DNA of 6,004 nt from an uncultured Desulfobacterium sp. (GCA_937124525.1 CAKZLA010000033.1:1-6004); one strand, 5' to 3'; shown: positions 1 through 5,785, numbered from the stretch's first letter. Notes: generated by a model not told the origin, from the sequence alone. Program-made: numbers and translations.

Positions 1-63
1 TAGCCTTTTATTGCATTAACATAATCCATTGAGGTCTGCCAATAACTCCTTTAAAATAGAAAT

Positions 64-2409
64 TCAGTGAATACTAACATAGCGGTTAGCCTGACTACCA
101 ACCATGAATACCCATAAGTTTTCCGCGTCGGGATTTATGTTTTTTGTTTCAATGATATCATATTCCACCTGAAGCCGGACTCGTTGGACCCAGGCATGTG
201 CCTCCTCAAACAAGCTTCGTGCATCCCAATAGCTATTAAGAGGTTGAAGAATGCTATACGCTTCAGTATACATACCCTGCACAAGAGCCTCTCCCGCCAC
301 TCTCTCAAGCGTCCTTTGTTTCAGCGAAATTCTTTCCATAACCACTTCGGTGTTTTTTCCTTCAATCGTCTCTTCTAATAGGAATTTCCCTAAAAGGGCA
401 TGTGCTTTAATGTTGGCTATGCGTGCCGCCTTTGACTCTTCATCGAATGACTCGCCTGCATCCTCACGCCATAAAGCCGCTATATAGCTTGGAAAGGCCG
501 GATGAATATAAAATAGTGATGGGAGGACCTCCCTCAGCAGTCCCACCTCGACGCATCTCCGGAGGCATCTTTCCCATTCTATATTATCAGCGCCCTTAAA
601 CCGCATGGGTGTTTCGTCTAATTCTGAAAGCACTGCAAGCACACCAATGTCAACGAATCCTTCGAACAATGTAAGCGCCTGCAGACGACGATCTTCTTCG
701 CAAAGATGACAAAACGAGTAATGGACACAAGTTCTCAGGGATTCAGTTTGGCCCTCTTCTTCCCCGAATCCGGGAGGCAGTTCTCCTTCCGTTGTTTCAA
801 GGTGGGGCAGAATAAGACGGAGGGCCAGAGGATGGCCGGATAAGTATTGCAATAGAACACCGTAGGCTTTCCGCTCTCTTCGCTTTTGTGCTGTCATAAA
901 ATTATCAAGAAGGTATTCCGTATAAAGAGCAACATCTTGAGGCGCGAGGCCTCCCACTTCTATGCGTTTAAGGTTTTTCCCCATCCATATTTCCGGTGAT
1001 CGGCTGATGATAAGGAGGCCACTTCGAGTTTTTTGAGTAACTTCATCAATGAAAGTTTTAAATTCCTGAAGCTGTTCTGCATCCAAAGGCGGTGTAGTTT
1101 GTGTCGAGTCATGCATTGAAAAAATCGTTTCGCAGTTGTCCCATATAAGCAGGACTCTGGTTTGTTTAAGCTTTTCGAGAATAGCATTTTTCCGCTCATT
1201 AAACTTGAAGTAATCTTTTACGAATTTCGGGCCAAACAGCTTTATTCCGATCAGCGTGAGCATCCCGTTCAGGCTGGAGGATGCCTCACCGTTCCCAAAA
1301 TAATGAAAAAAGATCTGGTCGGAATTTTCAAGCCCATTAGAGCACAACTGCCAGCACGCAAAGGCTTTCGCCAATTCTGTTTTTCCTGTACCACCGACTC
1401 CATGGATAATTATTGCCTGTCGATTGTGAAGTGCGTTCTCAATTTCAAAGAACTCTGCGTCTCGACCCAAAAAGCATTCCTGTGGTGTTAAAGGATTCCA
1501 CGCTGCCTCATCAAGGCCTTCTGGTTTCATTTCTTTGCGCAATTTAGCAAGGTCTTCAGGTAGAGATTCCCGACGTTTCGTGTCCGCCCTTCGAAGGGTT
1601 GGGAAAGATAGATCCTTTAGCGTATAATAAACGGGCACAAACCAATCCTTGAGGGCCATCATTCCTTTTGGGCTTGGGCGTTGATTGCTGTGATTTAGCT
1701 GTTTTCTTCCTTCTAAGACTGCCTCAGAAACGACCTTTCCTGAAAACAAAGTTTCGTAAAAGACTGTCATAAACTCTGCCGCCGCCACCGCATACACACT
1801 GTAACTCATTGCAACTACCGCAGCGCCATTTTGCAGCAATCTGAGAGCGACGGCTGATTCAGGGGATATTTGAGGATTCAAAGCTGCTGAACGACAAGCA
1901 TTTAACACTAACAAAGGAATGGATGAACTGGCCAAAAGCCTGCCCAATTTTAAAGCGGAAACCGGATGAGCAGCCCCATGTTTTGTCTGAAACATTAAAA
2001 AGCCATGGTTTATATTGTTTTCGGAATCATCTACACCCAATGAAGATGGGCTGGCTAAACCACCACCTCCATGCCCATCGAAGTGGAGGATATCGAAGGG
2101 CTCCGCCATTTCGGCGGACTTTTTAAGCCTTTGTTCTAGGCGCTCATAAGTTGGCGGTCTTAGGACTTCCAATTCGACACTACCGGAAACCATCTCAAGA
2201 CGTTCCATTAAGGGACGGGCAATCATCTGAAAGGGCACATCCTTAACTCCTTTCGGCCTGGAGATGACCATGAGGATACGTAACCTTCTTCTGGGGCAAG
2301 GTTTTGTTGGCTCTATATTAAAGGGCACAGTGCGGATTATTCGAGCATTCTCCAATGAAAGGGGAGTAGAATTTCGGGGGGCTTTTAAAAGTTCCCATGG
2401 CAGGCCCAA
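64..2409 (-). CDS. CHAT peptidase-STAND NTPase protein, main (C-terminal) fragment of a frame-split gene
   Basis: This 781-residue frame opens with TTG at 2409 and carries the catalytic parts of a CHAT-STAND protein. Residues 2-8 (GLPWELL) match the LPWELL motif that begins CHAT domains. The caspase-like dyad is probably His113 (HFDGHGGGG) and Cys172 (LNACRSA). A STAND/NB-ARC-like NTPase follows: Walker A GVGGTGKTE at 337-345, Walker B LLIWDNCE at 420-427, LIISR at 466-470 and GHPLAL at 526-531. A winged-helix-like stretch comes next, then the start of a helical TPR-like region at about 700-778, where the protein stops abruptly after ANRY. In the family, ligand sensing by the C-terminal repeats is thought to drive oligomerisation and unleash the peptidase, often in anti-phage or cell-death roles; that role here is inference. 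The N-terminal 100 residues lie in another frame (2385-2753). The frame is open up to a TGA at 2458-2460, so TTG is only a nominal start and no good ribosome site precedes it. Family assignment is strong; intactness is doubtful. Confidence 0.9.
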   Translation of the reverse strand: MGLPWELLKAPRNSTPLSLENARIIRTVPFNIEPTKPCPRRRLRILMVISRPKGVKDVPFQMIARPLMERLEMVSGSVELEVLRPPTYERLEQRLKKSAEMAEPFDILHFDGHGGGGLASPSSLGVDDSENNINHGFLMFQTKHGAAHPVSALKLGRLLASSSIPLLVLNACRSAALNPQISPESAVALRLLQNGAAVVAMSYSVYAVAAAEFMTVFYETLFSGKVVSEAVLEGRKQLNHSNQRPSPKGMMALKDWFVPVYYTLKDLSFPTLRRADTKRRESLPEDLAKLRKEMKPEGLDEAAWNPLTPQECFLGRDAEFFEIENALHNRQAIIIHGVGGTGKTELAKAFACWQLCSNGLENSDQIFFHYFGNGEASSSLNGMLTLIGIKLFGPKFVKDYFKFNERKNAILEKLKQTRVLLIWDNCETIFSMHDSTQTTPPLDAEQLQEFKTFIDEVTQKTRSGLLIISRSPEIWMGKNLKRIEVGGLAPQDVALYTEYLLDNFMTAQKRRERKAYGVLLQYLSGHPLALRLILPHLETTEGELPPGFGEEEGQTESLRTCVHYSFCHLCEEDRRLQALTLFEGFVDIGVLAVLSELDETPMRFKGADNIEWERCLRRCVEVGLLREVLPSLFYIHPAFPSYIAALWREDAGESFDEESKAARIANIKAHALLGKFLLEETIEGKNTEVVMERISLKQRTLERVAGEALVQGMYTEAYSILQPLNSYWDARSLFEEAHAWVQRVRLQVEYDIIETKNINPDAENLWVFMVGSQANRYVSIH

Positions 2410-2753
2410 AAACCGAGCAGAATCGGACTGAATCCAAAGTTCAAACGGGGACCGCCGTCAAGTATCCTTTTGTAGATATGCAACATCCTGCTATCATGGA
2501 AGATGCACTCGAAAAGGCGTTGCCCCCATTCTGGTAGTAGCTCTTCAATACTAGTGCCTTGTTCCTCCCATACTGCGAAAGGAGTTCCAAGGAAATCCTC
2601 AAGATACCAGCGGATTTTTTCAAGTTCTTTTGCTTTTATCAGAGGTTCAAAAGGAATTGAAATTTCAGTTTCTTCAGATTCTATATCACCAAGGTCATGA
2701 AAGGATATAGAGATCCTACCTCTCCTCTCCTGTATCATTAATTTAGCAGGCAT
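2385..2753 (-). CDS. N-terminal portion of the CHAT-STAND protein, ending by frameshift
   Basis: This 122-codon frame looks like the domain that precedes CHAT domains in CHAT-STAND proteins: a beta-rich start (ISISFHDL), then ELEKIRWYLEDFLGTPFAVWEEQ and WGQRLFECIF, similar to the helices before the LPWELL motif. Its last 20 or so residues are out of family frame. In the neighbouring frame the same DNA reads FELWIQSDSARFLGLPWELL, a plausible continuation, so the true join lies near 2447-2452. The start chosen is the ATG at 2753 because GAGGAAGG lies 5 bp before it. An upstream in-frame ATG at 2768 has no ribosome site. The upstream 132-aa gene ends 31 bp away, so the two are likely co-transcribed. 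Joined with the downstream frame the protein would be about 895 residues. Either this is a broken gene, a sequencing indel, or, less likely, a recoding site. Confidence 0.75.
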   Translation of the reverse strand: MPAKLMIQERRGRISISFHDLGDIESEETEISIPFEPLIKAKELEKIRWYLEDFLGTPFAVWEEQGTSIEELLPEWGQRLFECIFHDSRMLHIYKRILDGGPRLNFGFSPILLGFWACHGNF

Positions 2754-2758
2754 AATCG

Positions 2759-2766
2759 CCTTCCTC
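2759..2766 (-). promoter_or_regulatory. Ribosome binding site deciding the CHAT-STAND start
   Basis: GAGGAAGG on the minus strand lies 5 bp before the ATG at 2753. It favours that start over the ATG at 2768, whose upstream sequence is A/T-rich with no Shine-Dalgarno match. Confidence 0.65.
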
Positions 2767-2784
2767 ATTAATTAAGTGTATAAT

Positions 2785-3183
2785 TCAACTCGCTTCCCGG
2801 TTGGATTCCACTTTCTCTTGAGCTTTTCCGATATATATCGTGGTCTCAACAACCACGTGGATAATCTGGGTAAGTTCTTCCCTTGGTACCTCTGGGGCTC
2901 GTTGTTCCATTTCTCCCGAAATCTCCTGTTCCATAAGTTTTTTTTTCGGTTCAATTTGGCGCTGTTTCAGATATTGGTATATCTGCCATGCAGCCTGAAC
3001 GGTGCTCAACAAAAGCCCGGCGGCCATCATGAGGACCTCTGGCGTTGAATACATATCACGGCTTTCCGATAGGAACCCATTAGCTAATTCTTCATCTACG
3101 AGGTTCGGCAATTCGTGATATTCAGCCGATTCAGCAAGCCTTGATGCTGCTTTGCGAGCGATTTTGTAATAAACTTGGGACAT
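2785..3183 (-). CDS. Unrecognised 132-aa protein with one hydrophobic segment, partner of the CHAT-STAND gene
   Basis: I do not recognise this family. The chosen start is the ATG at 3183, preceded by GGAGGG with a 4-bp gap. Longer in-frame starts at 3195 and 3231 lack a ribosome site. From that start, residues 1-24 form a basic, Ala-rich amphipathic stretch (KIARKAASRLAESAEY). Residues 25-45 are acidic. Residues 48-72 are hydrophobic with aromatic residues at the end (PEVLMMAAGLLLSTVQAAW), consistent with one membrane helix or a buried helix. A charged, Glu/Lys/Arg-rich tail follows, with a second short hydrophobic patch (IIHVVVETTIYI) at about 108-119. The stop lies 31 bp before the CHAT-STAND start, which suggests an operon. 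A small membrane-associated effector, regulator or peptidase substrate is conceivable, but this rests only on context. The reading frame is intact, unlike its neighbour. Confidence 0.75.
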   Translation of the reverse strand: MSQVYYKIARKAASRLAESAEYHELPNLVDEELANGFLSESRDMYSTPEVLMMAAGLLLSTVQAAWQIYQYLKQRQIEPKKKLMEQEISGEMEQRAPEVPREELTQIIHVVVETTIYIGKAQEKVESNREAS

Positions 3184-3187
3184 CTGG

Positions 3188-3193
3188 CCCTCC
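3188..3193 (-). promoter_or_regulatory. Ribosome binding site deciding the 132-aa protein start
   Basis: GGAGGG on the minus strand lies 4 bp before the ATG at 3183. The alternative in-frame ATG codons at 3195 and 3231 have no comparable purine-rich site. Confidence 0.6.
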
Positions 3194-3291
3194 ATATTAA
3201 TAGTGAGTTTTTGGATCAAAACAACTTTCAATGGAGCAATATTTTGTTACATTCGTCTTTGTTGCAAAATGATTAATAATCTCTTGATCAT

Positions 3292-3419
3292 TCATAACGT
3301 CCCAAATCACCGAGTGCAAAAGGCTGCCACAAAACTATGCAAAAGCCATAGCAAGTGAGAAACCACCGACAAGGCAAAAAGCCACGGCCTTTTGCATCCA
3401 GTGCATTTGGTTGTTCGCT
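3292..3419 (-). other. Integron attC-like recombination site (attC-1), end of the toxin-antitoxin cassette
   Basis: Read on the minus strand, R'' is AGCGAAC (3413-3419). An L'' arm at 3388-3409 (CAAATGCACTGGATGCAAAA...) pairs with an L' arm at 3303-3323 (CCTTTTGCACTCGGTGATTT...), with mismatches and one unpaired base. R' is GTTATGA (3292-3298). The 128-bp length, the imperfect arms with an extrahelical base, and placement just after a stop codon all fit attC architecture. The core boxes keep AAC and GTT but otherwise deviate from the RYYYAAC/GTTRRRY consensus. The key support is that R'' is the exact complement of GTTCGCT, the first bases of the same cassette at 3949-3955. The expected crossover is between G3298 and T3297. 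Confidence 0.78.
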
Positions 3420-3425
3420 GTTTTT

Positions 3426-3719
3426 TTATTTTAACCTTTTTCTTATCCCAGCAGGATTTTTTCTACAGTCAATGACGGCATAAATTCTGACTTCATTTTC
3501 CTCAAGCCGGTAATAGATGGAGAAAGGAAAACGTTTTGATAGAAGACGATGATACTTCTGGAAATGAATACTATGTATTCCGGCAAACAATTTGAGAGAT
3601 TCAATATCAGAGTATAGAGATTCCAAAAAGTATGACCCCAAGCCTTCTTGCTGCAATTCATAAAAATGATAGCCTTCTTTTAAATCTCCTCGCGCAGATT
3701 TAAGAATTCTGATTTTCAT
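3426..3719 (-). CDS. RelE/ParE-superfamily toxin
   Basis: This 97-residue protein has the size and layout of RelE/ParE toxins: an N-terminal strand (KIRILKSARGDL), a two-helix hairpin over residues 10-45 (EGYHFYELQQEGLGSYF, SDIESLKL), and a C-terminal sheet with KRFPFSIYYRLEENEVRIYAV and DCRKNP (about 62-89). FPFxIYYR and the V/I-x-V-x-D-x-R-x-x-P pattern are hallmarks of the plasmid-stabilisation branch. Members either cleave mRNA on the ribosome or poison DNA gyrase; the sequence alone does not tell which. The ATG at 3719 overlaps the antitoxin stop as ATGA, so translation is probably coupled. The antitoxin would bind and neutralise the toxin and usually represses the promoter. The gene looks intact. 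Confidence 0.9.
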   Translation of the reverse strand: MKIRILKSARGDLKEGYHFYELQQEGLGSYFLESLYSDIESLKLFAGIHSIHFQKYHRLLSKRFPFSIYYRLEENEVRIYAVIDCRKNPAGIRKRLK

Positions 3720-3928
3720 GAGATAGAATCCTTGATATCCCTTTTAGCTTGTTCCCAGTCAATAAATTCATCTTTACCTTGTTTTATTTTTTCTTCCCTA
3801 TCTTTTAATATGTCTCCATGCCATGGGGGGGAAGCCAAGTCTGGAACTTTTCGGCAAATATCATCCCATAGAAGTTCCATTGTCCTAAGTTTTTCTTCTA
3901 TTGTCATTTCCTGAAGATTTAAACTCAT
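3716..3928 (-). CDS. Antitoxin of the addiction-module component family (CHP02574 type)
   Basis: This is a 70-residue acidic and basic helical protein starting MSLNLQEMTIEEKLRTMELL. It has an N-terminal helix rich in E/L/M, then SPPWHGDILKDREEKIKQG, then a C-terminal DWEQAKRDI. The WH...L..R....G...DW pattern is what I associate with the small 'putative addiction module component' family (PF09720) paired with RelE/ParE toxins. The start at 3928 is chosen over an upstream in-frame ATG because GGAGGT lies 6 bp before it. The longer version would run back through the attC-2 core. The stop overlaps the toxin start by 4 bp (ATGA). Role: it binds and neutralises the downstream toxin, and probably autoregulates. 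Confidence 0.88.
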   Translation of the reverse strand: MSLNLQEMTIEEKLRTMELLWDDICRKVPDLASPPWHGDILKDREEKIKQGKDEFIDWEQAKRDIKDSIS

Positions 3929-3934
3929 TTTGTT

Positions 3935-3940
3935 ACCTCC
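3935..3940 (-). promoter_or_regulatory. Ribosome binding site of the antitoxin
   Basis: GGAGGT on the minus strand lies 6 bp before the ATG at 3928 and about 9 bp inside the predicted cassette start. It sets the antitoxin start and shows how tightly the gene is packed against the recombination point. Confidence 0.75.
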
Positions 3941-3948
3941 ATTTTTAT

Positions 3949-4072
3949 AGCGAACGCCCACCATCACAGGTAAGCAGGGAATGAAGCCTTGGCAAAAGCC
4001 ACTTTAACGCCAAATTGCGTAAAATCCTCAGCGGCACGACCCTGCGAATCCTTGTGAATGGTGATGTTATCT
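3949..4072 (-). other. Integron attC-like recombination site (attC-2), between membrane-protein and toxin-antitoxin cassettes
   Basis: On the minus strand, R'' is AGATAAC (4066-4072). L'' at 4040-4065 (ATCACCATTCACAAGGATTC...) pairs with L' at 3957-3979 (CCCTGCTTACCTGTGATGGT...), sharing CACCAT, CACA and GCAGGG with an unpaired T and a few mismatches. R' is GTTCGCT (3949-3955). Total length is 124 bp. R'' is the exact complement of GTTATCT at the start of the same cassette (4516-4522), as expected for a cassette that circularises through its own attC. The crossover is expected between G3955 and T3954. The variable centre contains GTGGCTTTTGCC, which recurs in attC-1. Confidence 0.8.
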
Positions 4073-4521
4073 TTTGATTTCGATTCACATATCAAGAAGT
4101 TAAAGCTCTTTTTGCTTTGGATGAAAGCACAATAATGACAATTCCAAGGATCAATCCTGATACCGCATCACCAGCAAATACTATGGGCGAAATCTTTAAA
4201 CTCAACCCGATAACCAATGATAATAGACCAAATATTGCTAATCCATATGCTCCTAAATCTAACATTGGACCACAACCCAGTGGGTTTCTGGCAAGGATAA
4301 TAAAATATACGCCAATCAATCCATATATCCCACATGAAACCCTGAAAATGTACATTACCAGTTGGTCATTTGGAATTGGTTCAAAACCAAACCATACAAC
4401 AATCTTATCGAGGATATGCCAAGGCAATGCAATAAATGGAACTGCTGTCAAACATCCTATAGCAGCAACCCAAAGTGCTACTTTTAGACTTTTCATTTTT
4501 ACACGCTCCTATGGAAGATAA
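3955..4521 (-). mobile_element. Integron gene cassette carrying a four-helix membrane protein
   Basis: The predicted cassette is 567 bp. It runs from TTATCT, just after the G of attC-3, to the G of attC-2. A single gene fills it in the cassette direction: the ATG is about 20 bp after the left boundary, and the stop is about 19 bp before attC-2. The first bases match the complement of the terminal R'' box for 8 bp (AAGATAAC), counting one base beyond the core. Confidence 0.75.
4092..4496 (-). CDS. Small integral membrane protein with four predicted helices, function unknown
   Basis: This 134-residue, very hydrophobic protein has likely membrane helices at about 6-27 (ALWVAAIGCLTAVPFIALPW), 47-68 (VMYIFRVSCGIYGLIGVYFI), 81-100 (LGAYGLAIFGLLSLVIGLSL) and 104-125 (PIVFAGDAVSGLILGIVIIV). 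It ends with a basic tail (SKAKRALTS), which suggests a cytoplasmic C-terminus. A conserved-looking ARNPLGCGPMLDLGAYG loop precedes helix three. The start ATG has AGGAG about 9 bp upstream. I do not recognise a named family; similar small four-helix proteins of unknown role are common in integron cassettes. It is the only gene in its cassette. No catalytic motif is visible. Confidence 0.85.
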   Translation of the reverse strand: MKSLKVALWVAAIGCLTAVPFIALPWHILDKIVVWFGFEPIPNDQLVMYIFRVSCGIYGLIGVYFIILARNPLGCGPMLDLGAYGLAIFGLLSLVIGLSLKISPIVFAGDAVSGLILGIVIIVLSSKAKRALTS

Positions 4522-4563
4522 CTTTTAACTCACTGGCTTGTCCAGTGCAGTGGTTTGTTCAAC
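4516..4563 (-). other. Short integron attC-like recombination site (attC-3)
   Basis: On the minus strand, R'' is GTTGAAC (4557-4563), the spacer AAACC, L'' ACTGCACTGG (4542-4551), the loop ACAAG, L' CCAGTGAGT (4528-4536), the spacer TAAAA, and R' GTTATCT (4516-4522). ACT and CACTGG pair with CCAGTG and AGT, leaving one extrahelical G in L''. That is the attC signature, with two paired boxes and spacers of equal length. At 48 bp it is much shorter than the other two sites. The R'' box predicts that the preceding cassette begins with TTCAAC; no such start lies between here and the window end, so that cassette, if real, starts outside. Confidence 0.7.
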
Positions 4564-4597
4564 GGCCCGGGGAAGTGGGGTGGAGAATTCACCTTAA

Positions 4598-4672
4598 CTG
4601 CCGCTGAAGCGTTGCTTTGCTTCGCCCGTCATAACGCAGTTATGCGGCAGCAAAGCAACGCTTCAGCGGTAG
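4598..4672. repeat. Nested palindrome with 20-bp perfect arms
   Basis: 4601-4620 and 4650-4669 are perfect inverted repeats (CCGCTGAAGC.../...GCTTCAGCGG), extended to 4598-4672 if one G-T pair is allowed. The 29-bp centre holds a second palindrome, CATAAC-GCA-GTTATG, at 4630-4644. There is no T-tract on either side, so it is not a standard intrinsic terminator, although it could still end or protect the rhuM transcript. The centre carries two oppositely oriented GTTATGN cores resembling attC R' boxes (GTTATGA on the minus strand, as in attC-1, and GTTATGC on the plus strand). It may be a decayed or folded integron element, or a small palindromic mobile repeat. It lies in the otherwise empty gap between rhuM and attC-3. 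Confidence 0.8.
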
Positions 4673-4777
4673 CATAAAATCGGACAATTGTCCAGCCCGC
4701 CCACGTGTGTCCGGTAACACAAACATCTGCGGTTTATCCGCCAGCATGTTTTTGTTGGGATTTGCCGATGTGATTCT

Positions 4778-5785
4778 CTATTTGTTTTTTTCTATTTTCT
4801 GTTCCAGCTGTTTTAATTCTTCCAGATCATCTTTATCTGCCTGGATGGCTTCATAAGCCTTCCGTTTGCTATCAAACAATTGATAAATCTGCTTAACCTT
4901 TTCTTTCATTGCCGAACTGCTGATTTTTCCCTTTCCAGTGAGCAGGGGTTGTTCATTGAATTCCAAAATCCTGTCCACGTTTTTCTGCCAGAATTTCATA
5001 GTGATATCGATCCTGTTTTTTGCCCTTAATTCTGCGGTTTCAAGAAAAATGACAACCAGTCGGTTCAAGGTATCGATTTCATCTGCGTTCAGGTAATTTT
5101 TGGCAATAAAAATATCCTGTTTCCTTACGACACTACCTTTCCAGGATGTCAACGCCATATTGGGTTTATCTGCATCTACCCGGTCCAGAACGATTTCCGC
5201 CGCAGTCTGTCCGGTAACGGCAAAGAGTAATTTATTTTGGGTTTCGGCAAAAAACATTTGGGTGGCTTTATCAGTCTTGTCATAGTCGCTGCTTAGAGCG
5301 AAAAGATCCCGCACCTTTTGATAAAAGCGCTTTTCAGAAGACCGGATCTCCCGGATACGCTCCAGAAGTTCATCAAAATAATCCGGTCTGCCGTCGGGAT
5401 TTTTCAGGCGGTCATCATCCATGACAAATCCCTTTACCATGTATTCCTTCAGATTTTGATTTGCCCAGATCCTGAACTGGGTACCTCTTTTGCTGCGGAC
5501 TCTAAAACCGATGGCCAGAATCATATCCAACGCATAAAATGCAACATTATAGTCCTTGCCGTCGGCAGCACTTGTAAAGTAATTCTTTACAACTGAATTT
5601 TTCTCTAATTCCCCTTCTTTCAATATGTTGGAGATATGTTGACCGATATTTTGCTTGGAGGTGTCAAAAAGTTGGGCGATTTGATTTTGGTTCATCCAAA
5701 CCATGCCGCCTTTGGCATATAGCGAGACAGATGCTTTGCCGTCTTTGGTATTATAGATAATAATATTTTGTTGCTTGTCTTCCAT
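4778..5785 (-). CDS. rhuM: RhuM-family protein
   Basis: This 335-residue protein matches the RhuM family (Virulence_RhuM, first named from a Salmonella pathogenicity island) over its usual full length. The N-terminal part has VSLYAKGGMVWMNQNQIAQ and FDTSKQNIGQHISNILKEGE (about 19-59), which looks like a helix-turn-helix DNA-binding domain. NYFTSAADGKDYNVAFYALD then GFRVRSKRGTQFRIWAN (about 68-109) is the most characteristic family stretch. Next come YFDELLERIREIRSSEKRFY, MFFAETQNKLLFAVTGQTAAEIV (about 177-199), and a Lys/Glu-rich coiled-coil-like tail (about 293-335). The biochemical function is not established; genes of this family often lie inside type I restriction-modification operons. 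The ATG at 5785, with AAGGA about 6 bp upstream, is preferred to the TTG two codons earlier. It follows the upstream ATPase-like gene by 36 bp, so the two are probably co-transcribed. It looks intact. Confidence 0.93.
   Translation of the reverse strand: MEDKQQNIIIYNTKDGKASVSLYAKGGMVWMNQNQIAQLFDTSKQNIGQHISNILKEGELEKNSVVKNYFTSAADGKDYNVAFYALDMILAIGFRVRSKRGTQFRIWANQNLKEYMVKGFVMDDDRLKNPDGRPDYFDELLERIREIRSSEKRFYQKVRDLFALSSDYDKTDKATQMFFAETQNKLLFAVTGQTAAEIVLDRVDADKPNMALTSWKGSVVRKQDIFIAKNYLNADEIDTLNRLVVIFLETAELRAKNRIDITMKFWQKNVDRILEFNEQPLLTGKGKISSSAMKEKVKQIYQLFDSKRKAYEAIQADKDDLEELKQLEQKIEKNK

Larger units (their letters stand above)
3298..3954 (-). mobile_element. Integron gene cassette carrying the toxin-antitoxin pair
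   Basis: The predicted cassette is 657 bp. It starts with TTCGCT just after the G of attC-2 and ends at the G of attC-1. The antitoxin ATG lies about 20 bp inside the cassette, leaving room for little more than its ribosome site, which is typical of cassettes. Both genes point in the cassette direction and attC-1 begins a few bases after the toxin stop. The size is within the usual range. Toxin-antitoxin cassettes are well known in large chromosomal integrons, where they are thought to stabilise the array against deletion. Confidence 0.75.

Noticed and set aside
1..29. Possible start of another minus-strand gene (ATG at 29, MDYVNAIKG to the window edge)
   Set aside because: Only nine codons are visible and the AAGGAG at 46-51 is 16 bp away, too far for a convincing ribosome site.
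1162..1491. Plus-strand open frame opposite the STAND NTPase region
   Set aside because: It lies fully antisense to the Walker A and B coding region, whose motifs are unmistakable; no ribosome site or motif of its own.
2385..2460. Programmed -1 ribosomal frameshift in the CHAT gene
   Set aside because: No canonical slippery heptamer or obvious downstream stem is visible at the join; an indel in the CCCC run explains it more simply.
3197..3224. Promoter-like TTGTTT, 16 bp, TATTAA upstream of the 132-aa gene
   Set aside because: Transcription would start inside the ribosome binding site, leaving almost no leader. A second candidate (TTGCAA at 3262-3267, AAATAT at 3239-3244) matches consensus only weakly.
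3335..3351. Small hairpin CTATG...CATAG as a terminator after the toxin gene
   Set aside because: The stem is only five pairs with no following T-tract, and it lies within the variable centre of attC-1, which explains it.
3941..3950. TATAAA box just before the antitoxin gene as a cassette promoter
   Set aside because: It sits about 14 bp from the start codon, so transcripts would lose the ribosome site, and no good -35 box lies 16-18 bp upstream.
4117..4521. Plus-strand open frame of 134 codons antisense to the membrane-protein gene
   Set aside because: It mirrors the hydrophobic gene, has no family resemblance, and runs across an attC core; the minus-strand gene has a ribosome site and clear membrane helices.
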